Source: Caryophanales bacterium UBA7278 (GTDB taxonomy: Bacteria; Bacillota_I; Bacilli_A; RFN20; CAG-826). From it: a stretch of 64,000 bases of DNA. The stretch is taken from the NCBI GenBank assembly GCA_002472275.1, contig DKRQ01000026.1, positions 1 through 64,000 of the forward strand, written 5' to 3'. The notes under the pieces are model-generated. The model made no database searches. It was not told where the DNA came from and was given only the letters and a program-made list of their open reading frames with translations. Both the position numbers and the translations under genes were made by a program. Below are positions 49,223 to 58,200 of the stretch, piece by piece (position 1 is the first letter of the stretch; each line of letters opens with the position of its first letter).

Positions 49223-50230
49223 ATGATCACCAAGGAATTGCTCCAAAGGTCGCAGGACTCCCGCCCGCGTTATTCGATTGTCGCGCTAGGTTGGATTTCG
49301 CTCGTCATCGTGCTACTCACCGCCGGGTTGCAGGGCCTTTTGGTGCTTCCTAATTCCGCCCTTTTCGAGGAATGGTCCATCCATGGCTCGTTCATCCCTG
49401 ACATGAACCTCGCCACGTTCATGGTCTATATCGGCGGACCCGTCATCGCCTTCCTTTTCGGAATCGTGCCCTTCGTCCTCATTAACCGCATGGCCAAATT
49501 CCGCCATCCCTATTTATGGCTATCGATTCCCGTTTGGTTCGTCTTCGTCCTTTATATCATCGCGATGATCGCCATCTACGTCGTCATGTTCGTCCCCGGC
49601 GTCGGCGACCTGCTCTTCAAATACGTTCCGGTCGATTATTACTACCTGACCCTGAACATCTACATCTTCGTGCCCCTAGGTTACGATGCGTTGCTTCTAA
49701 TCGGTGCCATCTTCGGCATCTTCTATAACGTGAACTATCCCGCCAAATACGAGGAGATCTACGCCCGCAGGAAAGCCAGGCTCAAAGCCTATCCTAACTA
49801 CAAGGACAAGGATGCCTATAAGGCCCGCTTCTACGAGAACTATAGGGATGGCAACTGGGAGCAGATGATGCTCGACCTCTTCTATGTCGACCTTCTCGAC
49901 AAGGACGCGCCGATCAGCGAAGAGACGATGCTATTCATGGCCGAATACGGCGGATATGGCGAATCCAAGATCAAGAGGGCGGCCTTCAACGCCTATTGCA
50001 AGAGAGGCCAATTCCGCGAGGCCCGCGAGGACTTCATGAGGACCCTCAAGGCCAAAGAAGCCGTGGAGGGCGGCGCCAAGATCGTCTTCCCCGACGAGAT
50101 CACCCCTCTCCCCGAGCCCGTCAAGCCCGTGAGGACCTATCCCTCCCCTTATGTGCCTCCCCTTCGTCCCGCGGAAGAATCGCGTCAGAAAGACCCAACC
50201 TCCACAAAGTGGAGACCCGAGGATATTTAA
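49223..50230 (+). CDS. Four-TM membrane protein with cytosolic C-terminal half (unknown)
   Basis: 335 residues. Four transmembrane helices (about 17-40, 67-90, 98-128 and 140-165) are followed by a soluble helical part (about 170-280: YARRKARLKAYPNYKDKDAYKARFYENY...) with TPR-like features and a Pro-rich tail (LPEPVKPVRTYPSPYVPPL). No family is recognised. The start at 49223 is fixed by the TATAAT box; the longer frame to 49130 would cross it. It follows the phosphorelay genes but is separately transcribed. Confidence 0.65.
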   Translation: MITKELLQRSQDSRPRYSIVALGWISLVIVLLTAGLQGLLVLPNSALFEEWSIHGSFIPDMNLATFMVYIGGPVIAFLFGIVPFVLINRMAKFRHPYLWLSIPVWFVFVLYIIAMIAIYVVMFVPGVGDLLFKYVPVDYYYLTLNIYIFVPLGYDALLLIGAIFGIFYNVNYPAKYEEIYARRKARLKAYPNYKDKDAYKARFYENYRDGNWEQMMLDLFYVDLLDKDAPISEETMLFMAEYGGYGESKIKRAAFNAYCKRGQFREAREDFMRTLKAKEAVEGGAKIVFPDEITPLPEPVKPVRTYPSPYVPPLRPAEESRQKDPTSTKWRPEDI

Positions 50231-50260
50231 AAGGCACGGAACTTGAATCCGTGCCTTTTT
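50229..50260. terminator. Bidirectional terminator between membrane protein gene and pepF
   Basis: A perfect 12-bp stem AAAAGGCACGGA/TCCGTGCCTTTT with loop ACTTGAA has T/A tracts on both sides, between convergent genes. Confidence 0.92.
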
Positions 50261-50268
50261 CTTATTCT

Positions 50269-52038
50269 TTATTCCAACTCGGCCTCGAGTTTATCGACGA
50301 GTTCTTCCATGCGCCTTACGACGGCGAGGAAGGGCTCCTTGCTCGTTAGGTCGACGCCGGCTTTCTTGACCTGATTTACCGGGAAGTCGGAGCCGCCGGA
50401 ACGGAGCAATTCCACGTAGGAATCGAACGCGCCGGGTTCGCCTTTGTTGACCCTTTCGTAGATGAGCATAGAGGAAGTGAAGCTCGTCGCGTATTGGTAA
50501 ACGTAGAAGGGCGAATAGAAGAGGTGGGGGATGTAGGCCCAGACTAGGGGTTTGAGTTTCTCCTCGGTGATGTCGATGCCATAGTACTGCTTATAGAGGT
50601 CCACCATGACGGAGGAGGACACCTCGTGGTTGATCGGTTCGCCTGCCTCGGCCTTTTGGGCGAGGATGTACTCGTAATGGCCAAAGAGCGTTTGACGGTA
50701 GAAGGTGCCGACGATTTCATCGATGGCTTTTTGTAGAAGGAAAATGCGGTCGTTCTTCTCGAGCTTGCCCGAACCTAGGAGATAGTCGAGCAGGTTATGC
50801 TCGTTGAAGGTGGAGGCGATTTCTGCGACGAAGATCGTGTAGTCCTGCTTTAAGGAAGGCTGAGACTCCTCGGCGAAGAGGGTATGGCCAGAATGGCCGG
50901 CTTCGTGGGCGAGGGTGAAGACGTCGTCTAGTTCTCCATTGAAGTTAAGCAGGATGTAGGGGTGGAGGTCATTTCCCCCATTGGAATAGGCGCCGGTGCG
51001 CTTACCTTCCGCGGGGTAGACATCCACATAGCCGTCTTTGGTGGCCTCGTGGGCCTTTTCCTGGAAGTAGGCGGGGAAACGTTCCACGGATTTATAGAAG
51101 ATCTCCCTGGCTTCCTCGTAGGTGTATTTCTTATCGGACTTCGCGATTTGGAGGAACCTATCGTAGGAACGGTGCTTGGCTAGGCCGAGGGCCTTCGCGC
51201 GAACCCTATAGTATTTCTTTAGGGGCTCGCTGTGGGTGGAGGCGACCTCGATGAGGTTATGGAAGACCTCCTCGGGGATCGCGTTGTCGTAAAGGTGCGA
51301 TTCGAGGATCGAGGAATAGCCGCGGCTCTTTTTCACCGCGAGCTGGCTTTGGAGCCCCATCGAATAGATTTCGCCATAGGTGGACTTATGCTTGTCGTAA
51401 TACTCATAGAGGCATTCGAAGATCGCCTGCCTGTCCTCGGGGGATTTGGTCTTGGCGATGAGGGAGGTCCAGTTCGACTGCGTGACCACGACTTCCTTGC
51501 CATCGCTTAAGGTGACTTTGCTAGGGTTTAAATCGGCTACGGTGAGGGCGCTATACATCTTCCCAGCCTCGCCTAGGATTGGCGAATAGGCGGAAAGGAG
51601 GGCTTCCTTATCGGCGCTAAGAACATGGCTTTGCCCGCGGAAAAGCTTCTCAAAAATGAAGGAATACTCCGCAAATTCGGGGTTATTTGCCAAAAAAGTG
51701 TCGATTTTATCCTTACCGATCCCGATGATTTCCGGATAGAAGAAAGAGGTTGCCTCGCTGGCTTCGTGCATCGCGAGCTGAACTTTGGAAAGGGCGGTCG
51801 CGTTGGCCACGTCCTTCTTGTTGAGGTCGCTTCTCATCGAGGCGAAGTAGTAGAGGCGGACAAGAAGATCGGTGCTCTTTTTGTCTAGCCTAAGATAGTC
51901 GGCTAACTTGCCTTCTTCGGAAAGTTTCCCTTCATAGGAAGCAGCTTCCTTGGATAGAGACTTGAATGATTCGAGGTCTTTGTTGAAGTCCTCTTCGTTT
52001 GAATATAGGGGGGTGAGGTCCCATTTGGTGATTGCCAT
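50269..52038 (-). CDS. pepF: Oligoendopeptidase F
   Basis: A 589-residue M3B zinc metallopeptidase. The zinc motif is LAHEAGHSGHT (HExxH), with the third ligand in the FNEHNLLDYLL helix. The long N-terminal helical domain is typical. It cuts peptides of about 7-17 residues in the cytosol. The ATG at 52038 is preceded by TAGGAG, which lies inside a hairpin (52045-52075). Together with the M18 aminopeptidase it supports a peptide-using metabolism. Confidence 0.97.
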   Translation of the reverse strand: MAITKWDLTPLYSNEEDFNKDLESFKSLSKEAASYEGKLSEEGKLADYLRLDKKSTDLLVRLYYFASMRSDLNKKDVANATALSKVQLAMHEASEATSFFYPEIIGIGKDKIDTFLANNPEFAEYSFIFEKLFRGQSHVLSADKEALLSAYSPILGEAGKMYSALTVADLNPSKVTLSDGKEVVVTQSNWTSLIAKTKSPEDRQAIFECLYEYYDKHKSTYGEIYSMGLQSQLAVKKSRGYSSILESHLYDNAIPEEVFHNLIEVASTHSEPLKKYYRVRAKALGLAKHRSYDRFLQIAKSDKKYTYEEAREIFYKSVERFPAYFQEKAHEATKDGYVDVYPAEGKRTGAYSNGGNDLHPYILLNFNGELDDVFTLAHEAGHSGHTLFAEESQPSLKQDYTIFVAEIASTFNEHNLLDYLLGSGKLEKNDRIFLLQKAIDEIVGTFYRQTLFGHYEYILAQKAEAGEPINHEVSSSVMVDLYKQYYGIDITEEKLKPLVWAYIPHLFYSPFYVYQYATSFTSSMLIYERVNKGEPGAFDSYVELLRSGGSDFPVNQVKKAGVDLTSKEPFLAVVRRMEELVDKLEAELE

Positions 52039-52076
52039 AAAAAACTCCTAACCCGAATAGTGTATCGGCTAGGAGC
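52039..52076 (-). terminator. Terminator hairpin that also contains the pepF ribosome site
   Basis: On the minus strand the stem GCTCCTAGCCGA/TCGGGTTAGGAG is followed directly by TTTTTT and the pepF ATG. It would end transcription from the patatin gene. Its 3' arm holds the AGGAG that pepF needs for translation. Confidence 0.65.
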
Positions 52077-52093
52077 TTTCTGTAAAGAAAGGG

Positions 52094-53254
52094 TTAAAGG
52101 GATTCGATGAAACGGAGATAGGGGAGATGCTTCTCGTTCACTTTCTTCGGGGAACCTTTATAGGCCTCGCGGAGGAAGGCGGAGAAGCCTGTCTTCCCTT
52201 TGAGGCTTGGCAGGGCTTTCTTGATCAGGTCGAGGGTATCCTTCAAGGTCCTTTCCTCGAGGAAGGGGATCTCGCACTCCTCCATCACGTCTTCCATCAA
52301 AAGGAGATAGAGGAGGCTTTCGTCCTCTTTCACCCCTTGGATCACGATGTCCTTTTTCTTCTTCTCAACCGTCTTGGCGTAAAGGACGGGGTCTTTCTGG
52401 ACAAAGCTTTTATAGAAGGCGCGCGTGGTTTTCCTAAAGAAGGCGTCTTCCTTAAGGAAGGAACGGATGCCGCGGTATTCGCCAAAACGCTTTTTCGCGT
52501 CCATATAGCCTAGGAGGATGTTCATCTGAATCGCGTTCTGCTTGAAGGAGAGGAAGCTGCCTTCGGGCAAAGAGGGGCGGATCAGGGTGACGTTAGGCAA
52601 ATCGAAGAGCTCTTGCTTTTGGGCGACGGGGAGGGAGTTGAGCATGACGGCGATGACTTGCTCGGCGCCGAGTTCGAGGCAATAGTCGATCGGCAGGTTA
52701 TTCCGCCACCCGCCATCGACGAAGGAACCCTTTTTGTTATGCCTGACCGGGAAGACGGGCCAGCAGGAGGCGGAGCAAATAAGTTCCTCCACGACCTCAT
52801 CGTCTTTGAGTTTGTTGACGAGGACCTTGACCTCCTTCATGCCGGGGAAGGTGCATTTGATGATGCCTAGCTTCGGCTTTTTGAGGTGGTTGACCCTTAG
52901 GGGAGGGATATATTCCTGAAGCATCTTCTCAAGGGGTTCGGTGTTCGCCCCCTTGTTCTTGATGTAGCTATTGACGAAGGTCTTCCATTTGGAGCCCTTC
53001 TTTAAATCGATCTCCCCGATCAGATCCCTATCGAAGTTGATGCCGTTTTTCATGATGTCTTCCACGGTGACGTGGTCCCACATCTTCTTGGCGACCTCGT
53101 AGCCGTCGGCGGCGATCATCGTCCCGTTAATGGCCCCGATCGAGGTACCCGTGATGACGTCGAAACGAAAATCCCTTTCCCTAAGATAGGCCCAAACGCC
53201 CATCTCATAGGCCCCGAGGGAACCGCCGCCACATAACGCGAGTCCTTGCTTCAT
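52094..53254 (-). CDS. Patatin-like phospholipase
   Basis: 386 residues. The oxyanion loop CGGGSLGAYEMG (8-19), nucleophile elbow GTSIGAING with Ser38, and catalytic Asp180 in FVDGGWRNNLP are all present, so the Ser-Asp dyad is intact. The C-terminal ~170 residues are helical and basic. No signal peptide is present, so it is a cytosolic or membrane-associated lipid acyl hydrolase. The gene lies upstream of pepF, separated by a terminator-like hairpin, and is divergent from ruvX. Confidence 0.92.
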   Translation of the reverse strand: MKQGLALCGGGSLGAYEMGVWAYLRERDFRFDVITGTSIGAINGTMIAADGYEVAKKMWDHVTVEDIMKNGINFDRDLIGEIDLKKGSKWKTFVNSYIKNKGANTEPLEKMLQEYIPPLRVNHLKKPKLGIIKCTFPGMKEVKVLVNKLKDDEVVEELICSASCWPVFPVRHNKKGSFVDGGWRNNLPIDYCLELGAEQVIAVMLNSLPVAQKQELFDLPNVTLIRPSLPEGSFLSFKQNAIQMNILLGYMDAKKRFGEYRGIRSFLKEDAFFRKTTRAFYKSFVQKDPVLYAKTVEKKKKDIVIQGVKEDESLLYLLLMEDVMEECEIPFLEERTLKDTLDLIKKALPSLKGKTGFSAFLREAYKGSPKKVNEKHLPYLRFIESL

Positions 53255-53330
53255 GGCTAAATTATTCCTTCCTTTTTAGCAAAAAGAAAGGAGGGGACGT
53301 GGTTTTGTGGGATATGCTATAGTGGTGCCT

Positions 53331-53765
53331 ATGGAAAAGAACCTGCTCGCGATCGATTTGGGAAAAGGGTCCGTCGGACTCGCGATTTCCCGTTCGGGCA
53401 TGTTCGTGACCCCTCTTCCCGAAGCCCGTTTCGAAGCGGGCCATTACGAGGCTGCGATCCTCGCCATCAAGAAGACGATGGAGGAGGAAAAGGTCGAGAC
53501 ATTCGTCATTGGCTACCCTCTTTTCCCATCGGGGGATCCCTGCGAGATGACCCCGATCGTCGAACGCTTCATCAAGATGCTTAACGATTCCTTCCCCTCG
53601 ATTCCCGTCAAAAAGCAAGACGAGAGGAATAGCACGGTCGAGGCCGCTTCCTTGATGCATGAAGGCGGAAAGAAAGCCAAGAAGCAAAGGAAGAACATCG
53701 ATTCCGCCGCCGCGGCGGTCATCTTAAGCCGTTATCTGAAATCCATCGGTCAGGACGCCGATTAG
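53331..53765 (+). CDS. ruvX: Holliday junction resolvase-like RuvX/YqgF
   Basis: 144 residues, the usual YqgF length. The RNase H-like fold shows LLAIDLGKGSVGLAIS (Asp9 region), IGYPLFPSGD, DERNSTVEAA (family motif of the third strand) and IDSAAAAVILSRYL with the last aspartate. It processes 16S rRNA ends and/or Holliday junctions. The start at 53331 has an extended -10 (TGC-TATAGT, 53315-53323) 7 nt upstream; the earlier frame start at 53307 is inside the promoter. Its last four bases overlap the convergent surface-protein gene. Confidence 0.92.
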   Translation: MEKNLLAIDLGKGSVGLAISRSGMFVTPLPEARFEAGHYEAAILAIKKTMEEEKVETFVIGYPLFPSGDPCEMTPIVERFIKMLNDSFPSIPVKKQDERNSTVEAASLMHEGGKKAKKQRKNIDSAAAAVILSRYLKSIGQDAD

Positions 53766-56700
53766 GGTTTGGCGTACCAACCAGCATTCGTATACGCGGA
53801 GTTCGCGCTGGTTTTTCCCCACGCCCCGTTCCATAAGCCTTCGGCCGAGCCGACGAGGTCTTCGTAGTAATAGTAGGTGTTCGTCACGGTGATGGTATGG
53901 AACCAAGACCATTCCTCTTCCTCAACCTGGACGCTATTAGCGCGGTAGATGGAAGCGCCATTGGCCTTGTTCCAGGCATTGTAATAGGTGCCGTCGCTGA
54001 CGTTTTGGATGCTGAAGTCGAGGGAGGCGACGATGTTGAGGATGGCGATCGAGATGGTCGTGCCGCCGGTGAGGCGATAGAGGGTGTTCTTGGAATAGGT
54101 TTTGTTGGCCTCGTCCGTATAAGTGACCTTCTTGCCCTCGATATTGGCGGTCAAGGTGCCCAAAAGGCTCGTGTGCGCCAAGGCGCCTAACCCGATGTCG
54201 AGCTTCCATTTGGGCGCGTTCAAAGAGGAGTTGGTGACCGAGACGCCTTCGACGATGTCCTCGCCGTGGAATGCCTGACCCGCACTGGAAGTCGCGCCAT
54301 CGAGGTTATCGGTGACGATGGAACCGAGGTTGAGGATATATTTCGCAAGCCAATCGACCATGTTCGCGCCGAAATCCTTGCCCGTTACCTTCCTGTGGTC
54401 GACGTTAGGCGTATCCTTGCTGCGGTTGTTATAGGGGTTGATGCCCGTCAAACGGGTGAGATAGAGGGTGCCGGAGGTATCGCTGCCGTCGGTCTCGTAG
54501 AAGATGTTCGTCATCGTGTCCTCTGGGATGACCTTGACGAGGCCAGCCAGCGCGGTGGTCTTCGGCGAGAAGACGCGCCCGATGATCTTGAGGTTGGTGC
54601 CCGACATCAAAAGGTAGATGTCGAGGGTGATGTGGACGTCTTTGACGGTCCACTTGCTGCCGAGTTTGATCTCGAGGGTGACGCTGCCATGGATATGGTA
54701 GGTGGTGTCGGACCTTAGGTCGGTCGCGCCAAGGGTGATGGTATCAAGGGCGAATTGGAGCAAGGTCTTCAAAGAGGAATAGTCGACGAAGCCGCTGCTA
54801 TGGCTAGCGAAGACAAAGGGGAAGCTATCGAAGGAAGTGGAGCCGAGGGTGATCTTGGCGTAGACGTCCGTATTGGTCTCCCCTTCTAGGGTGAGCCACA
54901 CCTCGATCGTGGAGGGTTTGCCGTCGTTAAGGTAACCGATTTTGATGGTGAGTCCGGTGGTCGGCTGGAGGAATCCAGGTGCGATTTCGAAAGTGGTGGA
55001 ATTGTCCAAAATCTCCGCAGAAGTGATCAATTTTGTGGCCAAAAGCTCGAAATATTGGCCGGAAAGAAGCTTCATGAGCAACGTCTCCGCGGTGATCGAC
55101 GAGATGAGGTTCGTGATCCTTTTGAAACGGGGGTCGGTCGAATCGGTGAGCTGCCTGATGACGTCGATGACGCCGTTAAGGGAGTGGACGGAGAAAGAAC
55201 CCTTCAAGGGGTTATTGCTCGGCTCGGAACGGTTTTCGGCGTTATAGGTGGAACTGTCGCCGCTTTTGGTGACCGTGGTGTTCTTCGAGTTGTATTCGAA
55301 GTACATCGCGTTGTGGTTGCCGCTGCCCTTCATGTCGTTTTCGTCGCTATCGTCTTCGCCCGCCTCGCCGGTTACGTCGATCTTGAGGCTATGGTCGTTG
55401 ACGTAATTCTCCTTGAGGTCGAGGAAGGTCATTTGGCCCGTGCCGAGTTTGTTCTTCAAATCGAAGGCGAGGGAGCCATGGAACGCCATGCCCTGTTCCT
55501 TCCTGCCGACTTTGGCGACGGGATCGTAGACGTAGGCGTTCGCGGTTTTGGTGGAAACCTTGGACACGGTCCCTTCCTTAAGCGCATAGCCATCGAGTTG
55601 CACCTGGAGCTGGTCGCGTTCGGCGATCGCGTCGATTTCCTCGGTCCAGTGGGGGAGGTGGGTCATCGTGATGTAGCCGGAACGGTCGAATTCGGGCTGC
55701 TCGTAATGCCTTAGGTCAAGGTGCCCGGAAAGATGGAAGGCGGTCTCGGTGGAGTTGGAGCCGGTGATGCCGACGTTATCTAGGCTCAAGGAGGCGAGGG
55801 CGATGTTGCCGCCACGTCCATCGAGGACGATGGTCGCATACCCATCCATCGAAGCGAAGGAAAGGTCGAGTTTGGCGATAAGCTTGTTATCTTCCGCCTT
55901 AAGCTCGCAGATCGTGGAGACGATGTCCTCGTAATGGGATTCGGAGATGTCGCGGTAGATGCTCGAGCTCTTGATGACCTCGATCGCATTGGCGATGGCC
56001 TCGATCGTGGAAAGGACGCTTTGGATGAGCTTTATGATGAGCTCGTTTTGGATGGTCGGATCCGACAACGCGTCGATCAAAGAAGCCAAAAGGGCCGACA
56101 CCACGTCGACCGGGGTATGAACCTTCAAGATGTCATTGAGGTTCAAATAGGCGTTCACCAAGGAGCCGTCCTCGGCTTCCTCGGCTTCCTTTTCGATGCG
56201 AAGCCTCAAATCCTGGCTCGTGGAGCCGGAGGCGAAGTTTAGCCTCGCGTCCACCTCGCCAAAGAGGGAGGAGGAGAAGTCGCAGTCGGCGGCGACGCCG
56301 ATCGTGGCCTCCTCATAGACCGCTTCCTTCTCGAACTGGGTGTCGCTTCCTTCGACCGCGGCCTCGCTATGGGTGAGGGTAAAGGAGCCGTCCAACCCGA
56401 AGGATTTCGTGTTCGCCATCGAGGCGATTTCGCGGTAAAGGTCGAGCGAATCCTCGATTTCGATGTAGGAGGCTTCGGGTAGGGGGAGGTTCCAATCCAA
56501 ATCGCCTTCCTGAGAACTGATCGAGGCGACGATCTTTAGCTCCACGTTGTCGTTAACCGCGAAACGGGAAGACGAATCGGCGGGGAAGGAGATGCCACTG
56601 AGGTTATTATGGCCATCCGCGTGGATGCCGATTGGGAAGATATCCTCGCCGATCGGGAGGTCCCAGCGGTAATCAAGGCCGTTGAGGCATTCGATGCTAT

Positions 56701-57358
56701 TGACCGAATCCAAAACGGAATCCCAATCGATTTCAGTCTTGGAGACATCGGTCTCCTTGCCTAGGGAAATTGCGTTGATCCCAAGGGTGGACAAAATCAC
56801 GGAGAGGAAGTGATCGAGCTGGCCGTATTCGAAATAGGAGACGCCGCCGGTCCTCGAATCGATGCCTTCCCCGTCGTCGAAAGAGGAAAGGGAGGCTTTG
56901 TAGTTCACGTCGTAATCGACCCCGGCGGTGCCGCCATCGCCAAGGGAGACATAAAGGGCGTCGTTTTGTAGATTTAGCGAAAGGGAACGCGAAACCCCGT
57001 TATAGGAAAGGGGGGCGTTAAGGGCGAAAGACAAAGAATGAAGCGAAAGCCCATCCACCTTGAATTGGCCATGGGAACCGCTAAGGTCGAACACGTTATC
57101 GACCTTGCCTTCCTCCTTTGCGGGAATCGCGATTTCAAGGGCGTCGAAATCGAGGCGGAGTCCGCCGCGGATGCCCTCGAGGAGTTGTTCCTTGATGGGG
57201 GTTCTGTTGGTCGGCTTCTCGTCGAGAGGGACGTAAGAGGAAGTGGATTCCTCCTCCTTTTTCCCTTCGGCGTGAACAGGGGCGAAGGAGCACGAGAAAA
57301 GCAGGCTCAATAGAGCTCCGGTCAACATCGATTTCCTGAAAGCGCTGTTCTTTTTCAT
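53762..57358 (-). CDS. Giant exported surface protein (1198 aa), paralogue A
   Basis: 1198 residues. The N-terminal signal peptide (KSMLTGALLSLLFSC) contains a plausible lipobox LFSC, with an alternative cleavage at VHA. The mature part is strand-rich, Ser/Asp/Leu/Gly-rich and almost free of cysteine. Blocks such as TGGVSYFEYGQLDHFLSVIL (near residue 170), RWDLPIGEDIFPIG and LDIGLGALAHTSLLGTLTANI recur in recognisable form in the 1321-residue protein (paralogue B). No known domain or sortase signal is seen. A TATAAT (57389-57394) sits in a palindrome upstream, and a shared 19-bp dyad lies at 57436-57454. Probable cell-surface function. Confidence 0.75.
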   Translation of the reverse strand: MKKNSAFRKSMLTGALLSLLFSCSFAPVHAEGKKEEESTSSYVPLDEKPTNRTPIKEQLLEGIRGGLRLDFDALEIAIPAKEEGKVDNVFDLSGSHGQFKVDGLSLHSLSFALNAPLSYNGVSRSLSLNLQNDALYVSLGDGGTAGVDYDVNYKASLSSFDDGEGIDSRTGGVSYFEYGQLDHFLSVILSTLGINAISLGKETDVSKTEIDWDSVLDSVNSIECLNGLDYRWDLPIGEDIFPIGIHADGHNNLSGISFPADSSSRFAVNDNVELKIVASISSQEGDLDWNLPLPEASYIEIEDSLDLYREIASMANTKSFGLDGSFTLTHSEAAVEGSDTQFEKEAVYEEATIGVAADCDFSSSLFGEVDARLNFASGSTSQDLRLRIEKEAEEAEDGSLVNAYLNLNDILKVHTPVDVVSALLASLIDALSDPTIQNELIIKLIQSVLSTIEAIANAIEVIKSSSIYRDISESHYEDIVSTICELKAEDNKLIAKLDLSFASMDGYATIVLDGRGGNIALASLSLDNVGITGSNSTETAFHLSGHLDLRHYEQPEFDRSGYITMTHLPHWTEEIDAIAERDQLQVQLDGYALKEGTVSKVSTKTANAYVYDPVAKVGRKEQGMAFHGSLAFDLKNKLGTGQMTFLDLKENYVNDHSLKIDVTGEAGEDDSDENDMKGSGNHNAMYFEYNSKNTTVTKSGDSSTYNAENRSEPSNNPLKGSFSVHSLNGVIDVIRQLTDSTDPRFKRITNLISSITAETLLMKLLSGQYFELLATKLITSAEILDNSTTFEIAPGFLQPTTGLTIKIGYLNDGKPSTIEVWLTLEGETNTDVYAKITLGSTSFDSFPFVFASHSSGFVDYSSLKTLLQFALDTITLGATDLRSDTTYHIHGSVTLEIKLGSKWTVKDVHITLDIYLLMSGTNLKIIGRVFSPKTTALAGLVKVIPEDTMTNIFYETDGSDTSGTLYLTRLTGINPYNNRSKDTPNVDHRKVTGKDFGANMVDWLAKYILNLGSIVTDNLDGATSSAGQAFHGEDIVEGVSVTNSSLNAPKWKLDIGLGALAHTSLLGTLTANIEGKKVTYTDEANKTYSKNTLYRLTGGTTISIAILNIVASLDFSIQNVSDGTYYNAWNKANGASIYRANSVQVEEEEWSWFHTITVTNTYYYYEDLVGSAEGLWNGAWGKTSANSAYTNAGWYAKP

Positions 57359-57382
57359 CGTGTGTGCATACCCGTAAAGGGC

Positions 57383-57401
57383 TACTGCATTATATGCAGT
57401 A
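57383..57401. promoter_or_regulatory. Palindrome overlapping the -10 of surface protein A
   Basis: TACTGCAT-TAT-ATGCAGTA is a 19-bp dyad. The minus-strand TATAAT lies at 57389-57394 inside it. No -35 fits, so the site may be bound by a regulator. Confidence 0.55.
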
Positions 57402-57435
57402 CAACCAAAAGGCCGCTTTCCAAAGTGGGGAAACC

Positions 57436-57454
57436 ATTCTCCGATTCGTAGAAT
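57436..57454. promoter_or_regulatory. Shared 19-bp quasi-palindrome, copy 1
   Basis: ATTCTCCGATTCGTAGAAT has arms ATTCT/AGAAT and an inner CGA-T-TCG. It lies 78 bp upstream of surface protein A. An identical copy is at 63221-63239; with the preceding C the match is 20 nt. Confidence 0.7.
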
Positions 57455-57473
57455 CGAAGAAAAAACCCTCTTG

Positions 57474-58130
57474 TTATCGAGGGAATTTCTTCTTGGGTTT
57501 TAGGTTCATTCCTAGCATCAGGATCAGAATGACCTGGATGGGGATGCCGACCACGAGGATGTACCAGATGTTCTCGCTTGGGTCGTTCCAATATTGGAAC
57601 TGAATCGCGAAGGATATGAGGATCGTCCATATGAAGCAGGAGGCGATGGATACGTTAGCGATCTTGTTGTGCCAGAAGTGGCGCACCTCGAAGAAGACTA
57701 GTAGCAGGGTGACGGGCACCATCCACACAAAGAGAACCCACAGCGATTTGCGGTTTTGCTCGGGCGCGGGATTATGGGCGAAGGGGCTATAGTAGCCAGA
57801 GAAGAAGACGCAGATGACGACGAGCAGGACGAAGGCCACGGTCATCGCGATGATGAGGCCGCGGTTGACATTCTTTTGCCTCGTCCCTTTGCTAGCGACG
57901 GTCTCTAGGTCCTCTTGCTTTTGCTCGGCCACGAGGTAATCGATGCTGACCCCATAGAACTCGGCGAAGTCCTTAAGGACGTCGACGCCGGGGACGGAAT
58001 AGCCAAGCTCCCATTTGGAGATGGATTTGTCCGAATAGTTGATCTTCTCGGCGAGGTCCTGCTGGGTGAGCCCGCGCGCTTTGCGAAGGCTCGCGAGGTT
58101 CTTACCGACGATTTCCGCTAGGTTTTCCAT
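57474..58130 (-). CDS. XRE-family HTH regulator with C-terminal membrane domain
   Basis: 218 residues. The HTH at about 5-60 (VGKNLASLRKARGLTQQDLAEKINYSDKSISKWELG) is followed by a basic/acidic linker and four transmembrane helices (about 95-117, 132-152, 160-180 and 188-208). Membrane-tethered XRE proteins sense envelope state. It sits between the two giant surface-protein genes, all on one strand. The start at 58130 is set by the domain edge and by CATAAT exactly 6 nt upstream, with TTGCCC 15 nt before. It could control the shared 19-bp dyads; that is inference. Confidence 0.85.
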   Translation of the reverse strand: MENLAEIVGKNLASLRKARGLTQQDLAEKINYSDKSISKWELGYSVPGVDVLKDFAEFYGVSIDYLVAEQKQEDLETVASKGTRQKNVNRGLIIAMTVAFVLLVVICVFFSGYYSPFAHNPAPEQNRKSLWVLFVWMVPVTLLLVFFEVRHFWHNKIANVSIASCFIWTILISFAIQFQYWNDPSENIWYILVVGIPIQVILILMLGMNLKPKKKFPR

Positions 58131-58160
58131 GAGGCTATTATGCGCTTTTCGCAAATCGGG

Positions 58161-58193
58161 CAAAAGAAAAAGACACCCGCTTGCGCGAGTGCC
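58161..58193 (-). terminator. Terminator of the surface-protein B operon
   Basis: On the minus strand a 9-bp stem GGCACTCGC/GCGGGTGTC (two G-U pairs), loop GCAA, is followed by TTTTTCTTTT. It lies between gene B and the XRE regulator. Confidence 0.85.
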
Positions 58194-58200
58194 TTTGGTT

